From Mycobacterium sp. (GTDB lineage: Bacteria > Actinomycetota > Actinomycetes > Mycobacteriales > Mycobacteriaceae): DNA of 62,945 nt. The translations under genes and the position numbers were made by a program. How positions within the stretch are numbered: position 1 is the first letter of the stretch; the number at the start of each line of letters is the position of its first letter. The notes below the pieces were generated by a model. That model ran no database searches. It was not told where the DNA came from and was given only the letters and a program-made list of their open reading frames with translations. Where the stretch lies: NCBI RefSeq assembly GCF_025965855.1, contig NZ_JAOPWB010000274.1:1-62945 (forward strand), in the 5' to 3' direction. Below, piece by piece: positions 22,140-30,732 of the stretch.

Positions 22140-23393
22140 TCAGCGAATGGCGGCGAGCAGTGCGTTCAGCGACTCGGTCTCGGCCGCCGGGTCAGGATGA
22201 CGCGCCCGCACGGCCTTCAGGGCGGAGTCGATTTGACCGTCGATCACCTTCCATGCGTTGCCGTCCATCGGCCGCAGCGTGGACTCGTCGTCGTCCCAGG
22301 CGTGTTCGAGGTCGGTGATGCGGGCCTTGGCGCCGTTTTGATCGCCGGCCTGCACCTTGGCAAGCGTGGCCTGGACAATGGCGCGGAATTTCGCGATCTC
22401 GGCCGGTGGGAAGTGTGCGGTCAGCTGGCCTGGGGCGACCGCCACGGCTGCTGGCGGCGCGCCGGCTTCCTCCTCGCCTGCCACGGCCGAATGCGGCCGT
22501 GCAGCCGACCAGACAAGAAGCGCAGCCGCGGCCGCGGCCACTACGACGTAGTAGCCGAGCATGATCCGTTCGCGCGCTGGATTCGTCCGGACGACCCGCG
22601 TGCGGTCCCGCTCATGCCTTTCCATGACGTCGGCGCGGGTGACGGTGAGGTAGGCGACCGTAGCCAGGATCGCGATCAGGAAGATCGCGCTGGTGGCGGC
22701 GGTTCCCAAGCCGAGGCCACGACTGGCGTGCGAGGACGCGAGCCAGTCACCGAGATTCGCGCCCAGCGGTCGGGTCAAAATGTAAGCAAGCCAGAAGGAC
22801 AGCACGGCGTTGGCGCCCATCCGCCACCCGATCATGACGGCCACGATCATGCCGGCCGGCAGCAGCACCGAGACCCCTGGCCCCCAGCCGGTTACCCGCA
22901 GCGTCCAATCGCCGGCGGCGGTGCCCAGCGCGAAAGTGACCAGCACGGCAAGCCAATAGAACAACTCCCTGGGCAGTGTCACGATGCTGTGGATCGACAG
23001 GGTGCGTTCCCGCGCGAACCACACACCGAAGACGACCGCTAAGGCGACCGCGAACGCGCTCGTGCTCACGGCGAGGGGAACGCCCAGATCATCGGTGAGG
23101 ACGTCGGTGTAAAGGGTGCCGGTGACGCTGAAGACGACGACAGTCAGCCAGTACACAAACGGCACATAGCGGTTCAGTCGCAGCTGCCACGCCATGACCG
23201 CCGCAAGCACCACCGTGAAGATCAGCGCGGTCCTGTGCAGGCCCACGCCCATCGTAATGTTGATCCAGTCCGCAAAGCTCTCACCTACGGTGGTACACAG
23301 GATTTTGATGATCCAGAACCACACCGTTACCGCGGGCACTTTGCTCAGCGTCCGGCGGGTTTGACCGGCCGCAGGTCTGGTTGTCTCAGTCAC
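22140..23393 (-). CDS. DUF347/COG4705 membrane protein with extracytoplasmic helical C-terminal domain
   Basis: About 417 aa. Four DUF347-type repeats, each a pair of membrane helices with a conserved acidic turn: TVGESFADW, TGTLYTDVLTDDLG, GTAAGDWTLR and RPLGANLGDWLA. These are followed by a further membrane span and then a soluble tail of about 110 residues (FPPAEIAKFRAIVQATLAKV; ITDLEHAWDDDESTLRPMDG). The tail has the look of a small helical bundle of the kind found beside metal-transport proteins; that is inference. It lies downstream of the response regulator and shares the N-terminal TLSKVPAVTVWFWIIKILCT with the neighbouring 280-aa protein. GTG 23393 is preferred; an in-frame GTG at 23429 would add 12 residues. 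Confidence 0.8.
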   Translation of the reverse strand: MTETTRPAAGQTRRTLSKVPAVTVWFWIIKILCTTVGESFADWINITMGVGLHRTALIFTVVLAAVMAWQLRLNRYVPFVYWLTVVVFSVTGTLYTDVLTDDLGVPLAVSTSAFAVALAVVFGVWFARERTLSIHSIVTLPRELFYWLAVLVTFALGTAAGDWTLRVTGWGPGVSVLLPAGMIVAVMIGWRMGANAVLSFWLAYILTRPLGANLGDWLASSHASRGLGLGTAATSAIFLIAILATVAYLTVTRADVMERHERDRTRVVRTNPARERIMLGYYVVVAAAAAALLVWSAARPHSAVAGEEEAGAPPAAVAVAPGQLTAHFPPAEIAKFRAIVQATLAKVQAGDQNGAKARITDLEHAWDDDESTLRPMDGNAWKVIDGQIDSALKAVRARHPDPAAETESLNALLAAIR

Positions 23394-23492
23394 GCCGCAG
23401 ACGGTACAAGGCCCTCGCTGAGACGGCACTGAGAAGCCTTGAGGCGGGCAGCTGCAACCGCAGTGGCGGCGGAACGGACCCGGGGGTCAGCC

Positions 23493-24161
23493 TCAGCACA
23501 GTAGTCGGTACCCGACACCCCGGATCGTCTCAATGGTGTTGGTACCGAAGGGAACGTCGATCTTGCGACGCAGATATCCCACGTAGACTTCGACGACGTT
23601 GTCCGGTCCCTCGTGGTGCGCGTCCCACACGTTGCGCAGGATCTCGGCCTTCGTCACCACCATGCCCTTGTTGCGCATGAGGAACTCCAGCACCCCATAC
23701 TCGCGGGGGGTCAGCGCGATCGGGGTCGAACCGCGGTGGACCGTGTGCCGGGCCGGATCGAGTGCCAGCGACCCCGCGGTCAACACCACCGGCCGCTCGG
23801 GCGCGCCGCGACGCACCAACGCGCGCAGGCGCGCCAGGAGCACCCGAAACGAAAACGGTTTGGTCAGATAGTCATCCGCTCCCAAATCGAACGCATCGGT
23901 CTCGTCGTACTCGCCGTCCTTGGCGGTCAGCATGAGCACCGGCGTCCAGACGTGCTGCGCGCGCATTTGACGCAGCACCTCATATCCGCTGTGGCCGGGG
24001 AGCATGATGTCGAGAACCACGACGTCGAAGCTGTTCGTGATCGCCTCTTGCAGTCCCTCGACGCCGGTGCCGACGGCCAGCACGACGAAGCCCTCGGCCC
24101 TCAGGCCCATCGACAGCGTCGCCGACAGGCGTGGCTCATCCTCGACGAGTAGGACCCTCAT
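23493..24161 (-). CDS. OmpR/PhoB-family response regulator
   Basis: 222-aa regulator. The receiver domain has the acidic pair VEDE, the phospho-acceptor Asp in VVLDIMLPGHSG (about residue 51), a Thr in MLTAKD and a Lys in LTKPF. The C-terminal winged helix includes LTPREYGVLEFLMRNKGMVV and the recognition helix region DNVVEVYVGYLRRKID, ending IETIRGVGYRLLC. Its start overlaps the 3' end of the upstream DUF347 gene by 26 nt, and the second DUF347 gene follows, so it is embedded in a membrane-protein operon. The cognate kinase is probably the one at 20736-22118. Confidence 0.95.
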   Translation of the reverse strand: MRVLLVEDEPRLSATLSMGLRAEGFVVLAVGTGVEGLQEAITNSFDVVVLDIMLPGHSGYEVLRQMRAQHVWTPVLMLTAKDGEYDETDAFDLGADDYLTKPFSFRVLLARLRALVRRGAPERPVVLTAGSLALDPARHTVHRGSTPIALTPREYGVLEFLMRNKGMVVTKAEILRNVWDAHHEGPDNVVEVYVGYLRRKIDVPFGTNTIETIRGVGYRLLC

Positions 24162-24978
24162 GCCGTTTCGCTACTTCTGCCGCTCCACCTTTCGGCTGGC
24201 TCGGGTGGCGTCCGGGGCGCTGCGGCAAAACGATGACCAACGCAACGACGATCGCTGCGATGACCGCCGAGGCCAGTGGGCGGCTCAGGGCCAGGCCGCC
24301 GGCGGCGACCGGCTTATCAAGGAAGTCCCCCACGGTTGCGCCCAGGGGCCGCGTCAGGATGAAGGCGACCCAGAACAGGGTGACGCGCGACACGCCGGTC
24401 CAGTAATACAGGGCCGCAACCGCGGCAAGACCCGCAGTGAATACCAACGCGCCGCGCTCGTAGCCGAATCCGCGAGTGTCGGCGAGCCAATCGCCGAGCG
24501 CGGTGCCCAGCGTCTGCGAAAACGTGATGGTCGCCCAGTAGAACGCCTCTACTTTCGGCGTCGAAACCGTGCTCACGGATACCGTTCCTTGCGACCAACG
24601 CCAAAGCCCCAATGTAGTCAAGACACAACCAAGAAGCAGAAGCGATCCGCCCGTGTAGCCGATCCCCAACGATCGGTCAGCGAAATCGGCCAACGTCGTG
24701 CCGAACGTCGTCGAGGCCACGATGGTCGCCCAGTACAGACTCGCATGGAACTGCTTGGCGAAGATCTGCGCAGCGACCAGTGCGACCAGCGCGCCGCCGA
24801 AAATCGTGACGCCAAACAGATACCCCCAATTCTTGAGCGTATCAGCGTGGAAGAGGGTCATCGTGACGGCGTCGCCGCCGGTCTCGCCCAGCGTCGTCGC
24901 CAGGATCTTGATCACCCAAAAGCCCAGGGTGACGGCCGGTACCTTGGTCAAAGCATCTTTTGCAGCGTCGTTCGTCAC
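24136..24978 (-). CDS. DUF347/COG4705 membrane protein, 280 aa
   Basis: First gene of the minus-strand operon. It contains four DUF347 repeats, visible as LGETGGDAVTMT, FGTTLADFADRSLG, LGTALGDWLADTRG and LGATVGDFLDKP. Each repeat has a Gly-Thr/Asp turn between membrane helices (eight or more spans in all). It has a short basic C-terminal tail and no extracytoplasmic domain, unlike its paralogue at 22140-23393. The family's transport or other activity is not established. It starts about 300 nt from the divergent MFS gene. Confidence 0.85.
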   Translation of the reverse strand: MTNDAAKDALTKVPAVTLGFWVIKILATTLGETGGDAVTMTLFHADTLKNWGYLFGVTIFGGALVALVAAQIFAKQFHASLYWATIVASTTFGTTLADFADRSLGIGYTGGSLLLLGCVLTTLGLWRWSQGTVSVSTVSTPKVEAFYWATITFSQTLGTALGDWLADTRGFGYERGALVFTAGLAAVAALYYWTGVSRVTLFWVAFILTRPLGATVGDFLDKPVAAGGLALSRPLASAVIAAIVVALVIVLPQRPGRHPSQPKGGAAEVAKRHEGPTRRG

Positions 24979-25281
24979 GTAGTGATCTTCCGGTCTGGTT
25001 GTCGTGCTTGTCTACGGTACTCACGCTGAGAAATCGCTGAGATCGACCAAAATGGCTGTGCGTACCCTATGAATTTTGCCGTGGGCGCCGGCGCGGACAG
25101 AACTTGACGCGAAACTTTCGTCGCGATCCCAAATCATAAGTTGTTCAACATTTCTCAATATGTTTGCGAAAGCGCATCCATGCGTCAATGCTAGCTGTAA
25201 CTTAGGAATAATCTTAGGGTTCAAGAAGTTTGGGCCGCCGCGACGGCCGGTGGCCGCCGAACGCTGTGCCAACATGAATAA
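24979..25281. other. AT-rich divergent intergenic region
   Basis: Separates the DUF347/response-regulator operon (leftward) from the MFS gene (rightward). The part from about 25100 to 25230 is conspicuously AT-rich against its surroundings (for example AATATGTTTGC, GGAATAATCTTAGGG) and contains a short hairpin, GCGAAAcTTTCG at about 25111. It is likely to hold promoters for both directions; no gene is seen in it. Confidence 0.5.
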
Positions 25282-26541
25282 ATGCTGAAGGAAACGGACA
25301 GCATGTCACCGGCCGGGGCGGGGGCGCGGTGGTCAATCATGGTCGTCTCGTTGGGGGTAACGGCAACTTCGTTCCTTTTCATCAACGGGGTGGCGTTTCT
25401 GATTCCCTCGTTCGAGGCGCGCCGCGGCCTGTCGCTGACGCAGGCCGGCCTGCTGGCGTCGATGCCCAGTTGGGGCATGGTGGTCACGCTGGTTTTCTGG
25501 GGCTGCGTGCTGGACCGGGTCGGCGAGCGGACTGTGCTCACTGTGGGGTCGGCACTCACCGCGGCCGCGGCCTATGCCGCCGCGTCGGCCCATTCGGTGC
25601 TGATGATCGGTGCCTTCCTGTTCATCGGCGGGATGGCCGCGGCCAGCTGCAACACCGCCGGCGGCCGGCTGGTTTCCGCCTGGTTCCCACCGCGGCAACG
25701 CGGTCTGGCAATGGGCATCCGCCAAACCGCGCAGCCATTGGGAATCGCTTTGGGCGCGCTCGTCATGCCCGAACTGTCCGAAAGCGGCCCGCACCGGGGG
25801 CTGATGTTCCTCGCGGTGATGTGCACGGTGGCGGCGGTGGCCAGCGCGATCGGAATCATCGATCCGCCAAGGAAATCCCGCACGGCGGCGGCCGAGGAGG
25901 AACTGGCCAGCCCCTATCGCGGCTCGTTCGTGCTGTGGCGGATCCACGCGGTGGCCGGGCTGCTGATGATCCCTCAGACGGTGACCGTGACGTTCATGTT
26001 CGTGTGGCTGATGGCTCGCCATGGTTGGTCGGTGGAGGCCGCCGGCGCTCTAGTCACCCTCTCCCAGGTACTGGGTGCCGTGGGCCGAATCGCGGTCGGC
26101 CGCTGGTCGGATCGCGTCGGCTCGCGAATGCGACCGGTCCGTGCGATCGCCATCGCCGCCGCCCTGACCCTGTTCCTGCTCGCCATCACCGTCAGCACCG
26201 GTTCGGGATACGACGTGTTGCTCATGGTTGCCGCCTCGGTGCTCGCGGTCCTCGACAACGGGTTGGAGGCCACCGCAATCACGGAGTTCGCCGGGCCGTT
26301 CTGGAGTGGACGCGCGCTGGGCGTGCAGAACACCACGCAGCGGCTGATGGCCGCCGCCGGGCCGCCGCTCTTCGGGGCACTGATCATGGCGGCCGAATAC
26401 CCGGCGGCCTGGGTGCTCTGCGGGTTGTTCCCGCTGGCGGCGGTGCCGCTGGTGCCCACCCGGTTGTTGCCGCCCGGCCTGGAAAGCGAACCGGCAGCAC
26501 CGGAGAGCAATCGAGAAATGGTCGGTGCTTCGCGAACGTAG
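25282..26541 (+). CDS. Major facilitator superfamily transporter
   Basis: 419-aa, about 12-span inner-membrane transporter. The MFS cytoplasmic loop 2-3 motif appears as GCVLDRVGERTVL, and the second-half equivalent as GRWSDRVGSRMRP. The loop GGRLVSAWFPPRQRGLAMGIRQTAQPLG resembles nitrate/nitrite- and cyanate-type or organic-anion porters. The substrate is not deducible. ATG 25282 or the in-frame ATG at 25303 (after AAGGAA) may be used. It lies upstream of the GntR-ABC-flavoprotein operon in the same direction, separated by 182 nt (26542-26723) with no gene. It may serve the same substrate, for instance by exporting a product. Confidence 0.85.
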   Translation: MLKETDSMSPAGAGARWSIMVVSLGVTATSFLFINGVAFLIPSFEARRGLSLTQAGLLASMPSWGMVVTLVFWGCVLDRVGERTVLTVGSALTAAAAYAAASAHSVLMIGAFLFIGGMAAASCNTAGGRLVSAWFPPRQRGLAMGIRQTAQPLGIALGALVMPELSESGPHRGLMFLAVMCTVAAVASAIGIIDPPRKSRTAAAEEELASPYRGSFVLWRIHAVAGLLMIPQTVTVTFMFVWLMARHGWSVEAAGALVTLSQVLGAVGRIAVGRWSDRVGSRMRPVRAIAIAAALTLFLLAITVSTGSGYDVLLMVAASVLAVLDNGLEATAITEFAGPFWSGRALGVQNTTQRLMAAAGPPLFGALIMAAEYPAAWVLCGLFPLAAVPLVPTRLLPPGLESEPAAPESNREMVGASRT

Positions 26542-26723
26542 TGTCGTTTTTTGCTCACCGGGATCGCAAAGACGTCCGCTTTCGCCAGGTGGCGCATTAG
26601 GGCGGTGGGTGCCGGTTTCGGCTGGTCGTCGCCGAATCGCGCCCGGCGCAATGCCCCGAGCCGCCGCCGCGGGCCCTGGTTCACCGCCCCGGATGGCCCG
26701 CCGAGCCGCGTTAGCGTGACGGC

Positions 26724-27488
26724 GTGGCGCAACCAGTACCGATTCGCGGTCCGCGGGCCGACCGCGCCCGCCGGGTCGCGGACGTGCTGCGCCAGCAGAT
26801 CCACGCCGACGCCTACCCGGACGCGCTGCCGGCCGAGCACGAGCTCGCGGCCGAATTCGCGGTGTCGCGCAACACCGTTCGCGAGGCGCTAACGGTCCTG
26901 AAAAACGAGGGACTGATCGACCGCGGGCCCAGGGTGGGCACGCACGTCGCCCAGCGCAAGTATGAGCACGGGCTCGACGCGCTGCTGGGACTCAAGGAAA
27001 CGTTTAAACACCTCGGCGAGGTGCGCAACGAGGTGCGCGCCGCCGTGCCGGTGACCGCCCCTCCGTCGGTGGCCCGCCGGCTGGGGCTGGAGCCGGGCGA
27101 GCAGGCGGTGTTCGTCGAGCGGTTGCGTTACCTCGGCGACCTGCCGCTCAGCCTCGACCTGACCTATCTGGCCCCGGACATCGGAGCCCGGATTCTGGAG
27201 TATCCGCTGGAGAACTCCTTAGAAAAGCAAGACCTGTTCGCGCTCATCGAGCAGGTGAGCGGGCAGCGGCTGGGTTCGGCGGCGCTGGCGCTGGAGGCCA
27301 TCCCCGCCGACGCGCACTCGGCGGCCACGCTGCAGGTGCCCGACGGGTCGGCGCTGCTCATGCTGGAGCGGCTCACCAGTCTCGACGACGGCAGACCCGT
27401 TGACCTGGAGTACATCCGGATGCGTGGCGATCGAATCACCATGCGCGGCAGTCTGATCAGAGCCGAGCCGATAAGGAGCGAACCATGA
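26724..27488 (+). CDS. GntR-family regulator, HutC/UTRA subfamily
   Basis: 254 aa. The N-terminal winged helix-turn-helix has ARRVADVLRQQIHADAYPDA, LPAEHELAAEFAVSRNTVRE and ALTVLKNEGLIDRGPRVGTHV (about residues 12-75). The C-terminal UTRA ligand domain has VFVERLRYLGDLPLSLDLTY and ends SLDDGRPVDLEYIRMRGDRI. It starts GTG; a TAGCGT hexamer at about 26712 would place the transcript start on or near this codon. It overlaps the ferredoxin gene by 4 nt, so it is the first gene of the operon it most likely controls. Its effector is presumably the imported substrate or a product. Confidence 0.92.
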   Translation: MAQPVPIRGPRADRARRVADVLRQQIHADAYPDALPAEHELAAEFAVSRNTVREALTVLKNEGLIDRGPRVGTHVAQRKYEHGLDALLGLKETFKHLGEVRNEVRAAVPVTAPPSVARRLGLEPGEQAVFVERLRYLGDLPLSLDLTYLAPDIGARILEYPLENSLEKQDLFALIEQVSGQRLGSAALALEAIPADAHSAATLQVPDGSALLMLERLTSLDDGRPVDLEYIRMRGDRITMRGSLIRAEPIRSEP

Positions 27489-27712
27489 CGCTGGTCAACA
27501 ACCGTGCCGATGTGCCGGTCACGATCGACGAGTCGCTGTGCATCGACGGCTGCACGCTGTGCGTCGAGGTCTGCCCGCTCGATGCGCTGGCCATCAACCC
27601 GGACACCGGCAAGGCCTTCATGCATGTCGACGAATGCTGGTACTGCGGCCCCTGCGCGGCCCGCTGCCCAACTGGCGCCGTCACCGTCAACATGCCGTAT
27701 CTGCTCCGCTGA
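27485..27712 (+). CDS. AprB-like 2[4Fe-4S] ferredoxin, 75 aa
   Basis: Small dicluster ferredoxin. Cysteine motifs are LCIDGCTLCVEVCPLDAL (residues about 19-36) and DECWYCGPCAARCPTGAV (about 50-67), followed by VTVNMPYLLR. The second motif, with its CWYC...CP pattern, resembles the N-terminal ferredoxin part of adenylylsulfate reductase beta subunit (AprB), without AprB's C-terminal tail. It is encoded directly upstream of the ABC importer and in the same operon as an AprA-like flavoprotein, for which it is the obvious electron partner. It overlaps the GntR gene by 4 nt. Confidence 0.9.
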   Translation: MTLVNNRADVPVTIDESLCIDGCTLCVEVCPLDALAINPDTGKAFMHVDECWYCGPCAARCPTGAVTVNMPYLLR

Positions 27713-27728
27713 AACCCCAAGGCCTGCA

Positions 27729-29135
27729 ATGAAAAAGCACCCCCTCCGGCTGCTGTCGGTGCTGGCCACGGTCATTGGCGTCCTGGTGGCGGCCTCCGGC
27801 TGCTCGCTGGAATCCCTCTCGCAGTCCTCCGGCGTGGTCAACGTCGTGGTGGGATACCAGTCCAAGACCATCAACACCGTCACCGCGGGCACGCTGCTGC
27901 GCGCGCAGGGCTACCTGGAGCGCCGGCTCGCCGACATCACCACCCGCACCGGGACCAGATACGCGGTGCGCTGGCAGGACTACGACACCGGCGCCCCGAT
28001 CACCGCGCAGATGCTCGCCGAGAAGATCGACATCGGCTCGATGGGCGATTACCCGATGCTGATCAACGGCTCCAAGACGCAGGCCAACCCGCTGGCCCGC
28101 ACGGAGATGGTGTCGGTCACCGGTTACAACCCCAGGGGTGCGCTGAACATGGTTGTGGTGGCACCGGATTCGTCGGCGACCGCGCTGACCGACCTGGCCG
28201 GCGCCAGGGTCTCGGCCAGCGTGGGTTCGGCGGGCCACGGAACGCTGGTGCGAGCGCTGGCCAAGGCCGGTGTTAACGGCGTCAGGGGTGTTGAGGTGCT
28301 CAACCAGCAGCCGCAGATCGGCGCGTCCGCCCTGGAATCAGGCCAAGTGCAAGCGCTTTCGCAATTCGTCGCCTGGCCCGGGCTGCTGGTCTACCAGGGC
28401 AAGGCCAAGTTGCTCTACGACGGCGCCGAGCTGAACCTGCCCACCCTGCACGGTGTGGTGGTGCGGCGCTCGTATGCGTCCGCCCACCCGGAGGTGCTGG
28501 CGGCCTTTCTGCAGGCGCAACTGGACGCGACCGATTTCCTCAACTCCAAGCCGCTTCAGGCCGCGCGCATCGTCGCCCAGGGAAGCGGGCTGCCGCAGGA
28601 GGTGGTGTACCTCTACAACGGCCCCGGCGGTACCTCGTTCGATGCCACGCTGAAACCGTCGCTGATCGACGCGCTGAAAAGCGATGTGCCGTACCTGAAG
28701 TCGATCGGAGACTTCGCCGACCTCAATATCGGGAAGTTCGTGGTGGACGATCCGCTGCGTGCGGTGTTCGCGGCCCGCGGGCTCGACTATGACACGGCGC
28801 GGGCGCGCGCCGCGAACCCGTCGGTGCCGGGTGGCGACCCCGCGCTCGCGAGCGAGCTGTGGCTGGACGGCTCCGATGCGACCCAAACCATTGCCGATCC
28901 CACCCGCCTGCTGCAGGCGGTCAGGGACGCCGCCGCCCGCGGCGCCAAGGTCCGGGCGGCCTACGTCCCCGACGCCGAGCTGGGAACCCGGTGGTTCGCG
29001 GACAAGGCGGTCTGGGTGCGGGACGGCGGGAACTATTTGCCCTTCGGCACCGTGGCCGGGGCCCGTCGCTATACCGCAGCGCACGCCGGCAGCGTCGCCG
29101 TGAATTATCAACAAGCACTGGGAGGTTCGGTATGA
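27729..29135 (+). CDS. ABC-transporter substrate-binding lipoprotein with C-terminal extension
   Basis: 468-aa exported protein. The N-terminus MKKHPLRLLSVLATVIGVLV followed by AASGCS is a signal peptide with a lipobox-like Cys at about residue 24, although Ala at -3 is unusual. The binding domain is of the SsuA/TauA/NrtA type (VVVGYQSKTINTVTAGTLLR; LAEKIDIGSMGDYPMLI; LTDLAGARVSASVGSAGHGT). It is longer than the usual 320-350 aa. The last 50 residues (ADKAVWVRDGGNYLPFGTVA; YTAAHAGSVAVNYQQAL) look like the end of a NosL-type domain. ATG 27729 is chosen for the signal peptide. It overlaps the permease gene by 4 nt. Confidence 0.88.
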   Translation: MKKHPLRLLSVLATVIGVLVAASGCSLESLSQSSGVVNVVVGYQSKTINTVTAGTLLRAQGYLERRLADITTRTGTRYAVRWQDYDTGAPITAQMLAEKIDIGSMGDYPMLINGSKTQANPLARTEMVSVTGYNPRGALNMVVVAPDSSATALTDLAGARVSASVGSAGHGTLVRALAKAGVNGVRGVEVLNQQPQIGASALESGQVQALSQFVAWPGLLVYQGKAKLLYDGAELNLPTLHGVVVRRSYASAHPEVLAAFLQAQLDATDFLNSKPLQAARIVAQGSGLPQEVVYLYNGPGGTSFDATLKPSLIDALKSDVPYLKSIGDFADLNIGKFVVDDPLRAVFAARGLDYDTARARAANPSVPGGDPALASELWLDGSDATQTIADPTRLLQAVRDAAARGAKVRAAYVPDAELGTRWFADKAVWVRDGGNYLPFGTVAGARRYTAAHAGSVAVNYQQALGGSV

Positions 29136-29995
29136 CCGCCGAGTTGAGCGAACGGGTTGTCGGGGCCGTCCCCCTGCCCGCCGTGGCCGCTCCGCGACCG
29201 TCCGCTTGGACATCGAGGCCGTGGCGGTCGTGGCTGGTCCGACTGGCGTCGGTGGCCGCCGCCGTCGGCCTGTGGCAGGCACTCACCGCCGGCAAGGTCC
29301 GGCTGTTGCTGCGATTCGACACGCTGCCCACCGTCACCCAGATCGTCACCGCGCTGCATCGTCGGTTGGGCGCCTACGAGTACTGGCTCGACCTGGCGCA
29401 GTCGGTGATCCGGATCCTCACCGGTTTCGGGCTGGCGGCCGTGGTCGGTGTCGCGACCGGGGTGCTGCTGGGCCGCTCCCGCCTGTTCGCCGACGCGTTC
29501 GGGCCGCTGACGGAGCTGGCCAGGCCCATCCCCGCCATCGCGCTGGTGCCGGTGGCGATCCTGCTGTTCCCGACCGACGAGGCCGGGATCGTATTCATCA
29601 CGTTCCTCGCGGCCTACTTCCCGATCATGGTCAGCACCCGGCACGCGGTGCGGGCGCTGCCCACGCTGTGGGAGGACTCGGTGCGCACCCTGGGCGGCGG
29701 CCGCTGGCAGGTGCTGAGCCAGGTGGTGCTGCCCGGCATCCTGCCGGGCGTGTTCGGCGGGCTGTCGGTCGGCATGGGGGTGGCGTGGATCTGCGTGATC
29801 TCCGCGGAGATGATCTCGGGCCGGCTCGGGGTCGGATACCGCACCTGGCAGGACTACACCGTGCTGGCCTACCCGCAGGTGTTCGTCGGCATCATCACGA
29901 TCGGCGTGCTCGGCTTCGCGACGGCGGCGGCCGTCGAGTTGGTGGGCCGCCGCGCGACGCGGTGGCTGCCGCGCGCCCAGGAGGGTTCCAAGTGA
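29132..29995 (+). CDS. ABC-transporter permease, sulfonate/nitrate/taurine type
   Basis: 287-aa membrane component of the BPD-transp-1/SsuC type. About six membrane segments follow a short N-terminal tail (segments include LTGFGLAAVVGVATGVLLG and VFVGIITIGVLGFATAAAVE). The cytoplasmic coupling loop is TLWEDSVRTLGGGRWQVLSQ VVLPGILPGV, the EAA motif. It overlaps the substrate-binding and ATPase genes by 4 nt each. Confidence 0.93.
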   Translation: MTAELSERVVGAVPLPAVAAPRPSAWTSRPWRSWLVRLASVAAAVGLWQALTAGKVRLLLRFDTLPTVTQIVTALHRRLGAYEYWLDLAQSVIRILTGFGLAAVVGVATGVLLGRSRLFADAFGPLTELARPIPAIALVPVAILLFPTDEAGIVFITFLAAYFPIMVSTRHAVRALPTLWEDSVRTLGGGRWQVLSQVVLPGILPGVFGGLSVGMGVAWICVISAEMISGRLGVGYRTWQDYTVLAYPQVFVGIITIGVLGFATAAAVELVGRRATRWLPRAQEGSK

Positions 29996-30732
29996 CCGCA
30001 GGAATGCGCCTCGAGCTGGACCGGGTTCGGTTGTCCTACACCGGTGCCCCGGTTATCGACGGGCTCAGCCTGGTGGTGCGGCCGGGCGAGATCCTGGTGC
30101 TCACCGGACCGTCGGGCTGCGGCAAGTCCACGCTGCTGCGCGCCCTGGCCGGCCTGCTCTCACCCGACCACGGCCGGGTGCTCGCCGACGGCGCCGAAGT
30201 CACCACCACCTCGGGCGACCGCGGCATGGTCTTCCAGGACAACGCGCTGCTGCCGTGGCGCACCGTGCGATCCAACATCGAACTGGCGCTGCGGCTGCGC
30301 GGCGAACCCCGCGCCACCCGGCGCGCGGCGGCCGAGCGCTGGATCGACGAGCTGGGGCTCACCGGATTCGGCGCCTACCTGCCCAAGAGCCTGTCCGGTG
30401 GGATGCGGCAGCGCGTCCAGCTGGCCCGCGGGCTGGCCGGGGCGCCGCGCGCGGTGATGATGGACGAGCCGTTCGGGGCGCTGGACACCCAAACCCGTGC
30501 CGCCATGCAGCGGCTGCTCGTCGACACCTGGCGCACCCACCCGACCACGATCGTCTTCGTCACGCACGACGTGGACGAGGCGCTGGCGCTGGGGGACCGG
30601 ATCGTCGTGCTGGGCCGGGCCGGCGAGCCGGTGCGCGCCTCGATCGACGTGCCCGATCCGCGGAGCGGCCGGCCAGCCGACGAGTTGAGGGCGGAAATTA
30701 TTGCTGCGCTGGATCATTCGGTGGCGGCGTGA
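29992..30732 (+). CDS. ABC-transporter ATPase, sulfonate/nitrate/taurine type
   Basis: 246-aa nucleotide-binding subunit. Walker A is GPSGCGKST, the Q-loop is MVFQDNALLPWRTV, the signature is LSGGMRQRVQLARGLAGAP, Walker B is VMMDEPFGALD and the switch His is in VFVTHDVDEALALGDRI. The order and the FQDNALLPW motif fit SsuB/TauB/NrtD-type importers. It uses a GTG start overlapping the permease stop, and its stop overlaps the flavoprotein ATG (TGATG). Confidence 0.94.
   Translation: MTAGMRLELDRVRLSYTGAPVIDGLSLVVRPGEILVLTGPSGCGKSTLLRALAGLLSPDHGRVLADGAEVTTTSGDRGMVFQDNALLPWRTVRSNIELALRLRGEPRATRRAAAERWIDELGLTGFGAYLPKSLSGGMRQRVQLARGLAGAPRAVMMDEPFGALDTQTRAAMQRLLVDTWRTHPTTIVFVTHDVDEALALGDRIVVLGRAGEPVRASIDVPDPRSGRPADELRAEIIAALDHSVAA

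Noticed and set aside
30255..30731. Apparent N-terminal extension of the flavoprotein by about 159 residues
   Set aside because: The extension is an out-of-frame copy of the ABC ATPase region. The ATG at 30732 overlaps the ATPase stop, and the FAD-binding motif follows at once.
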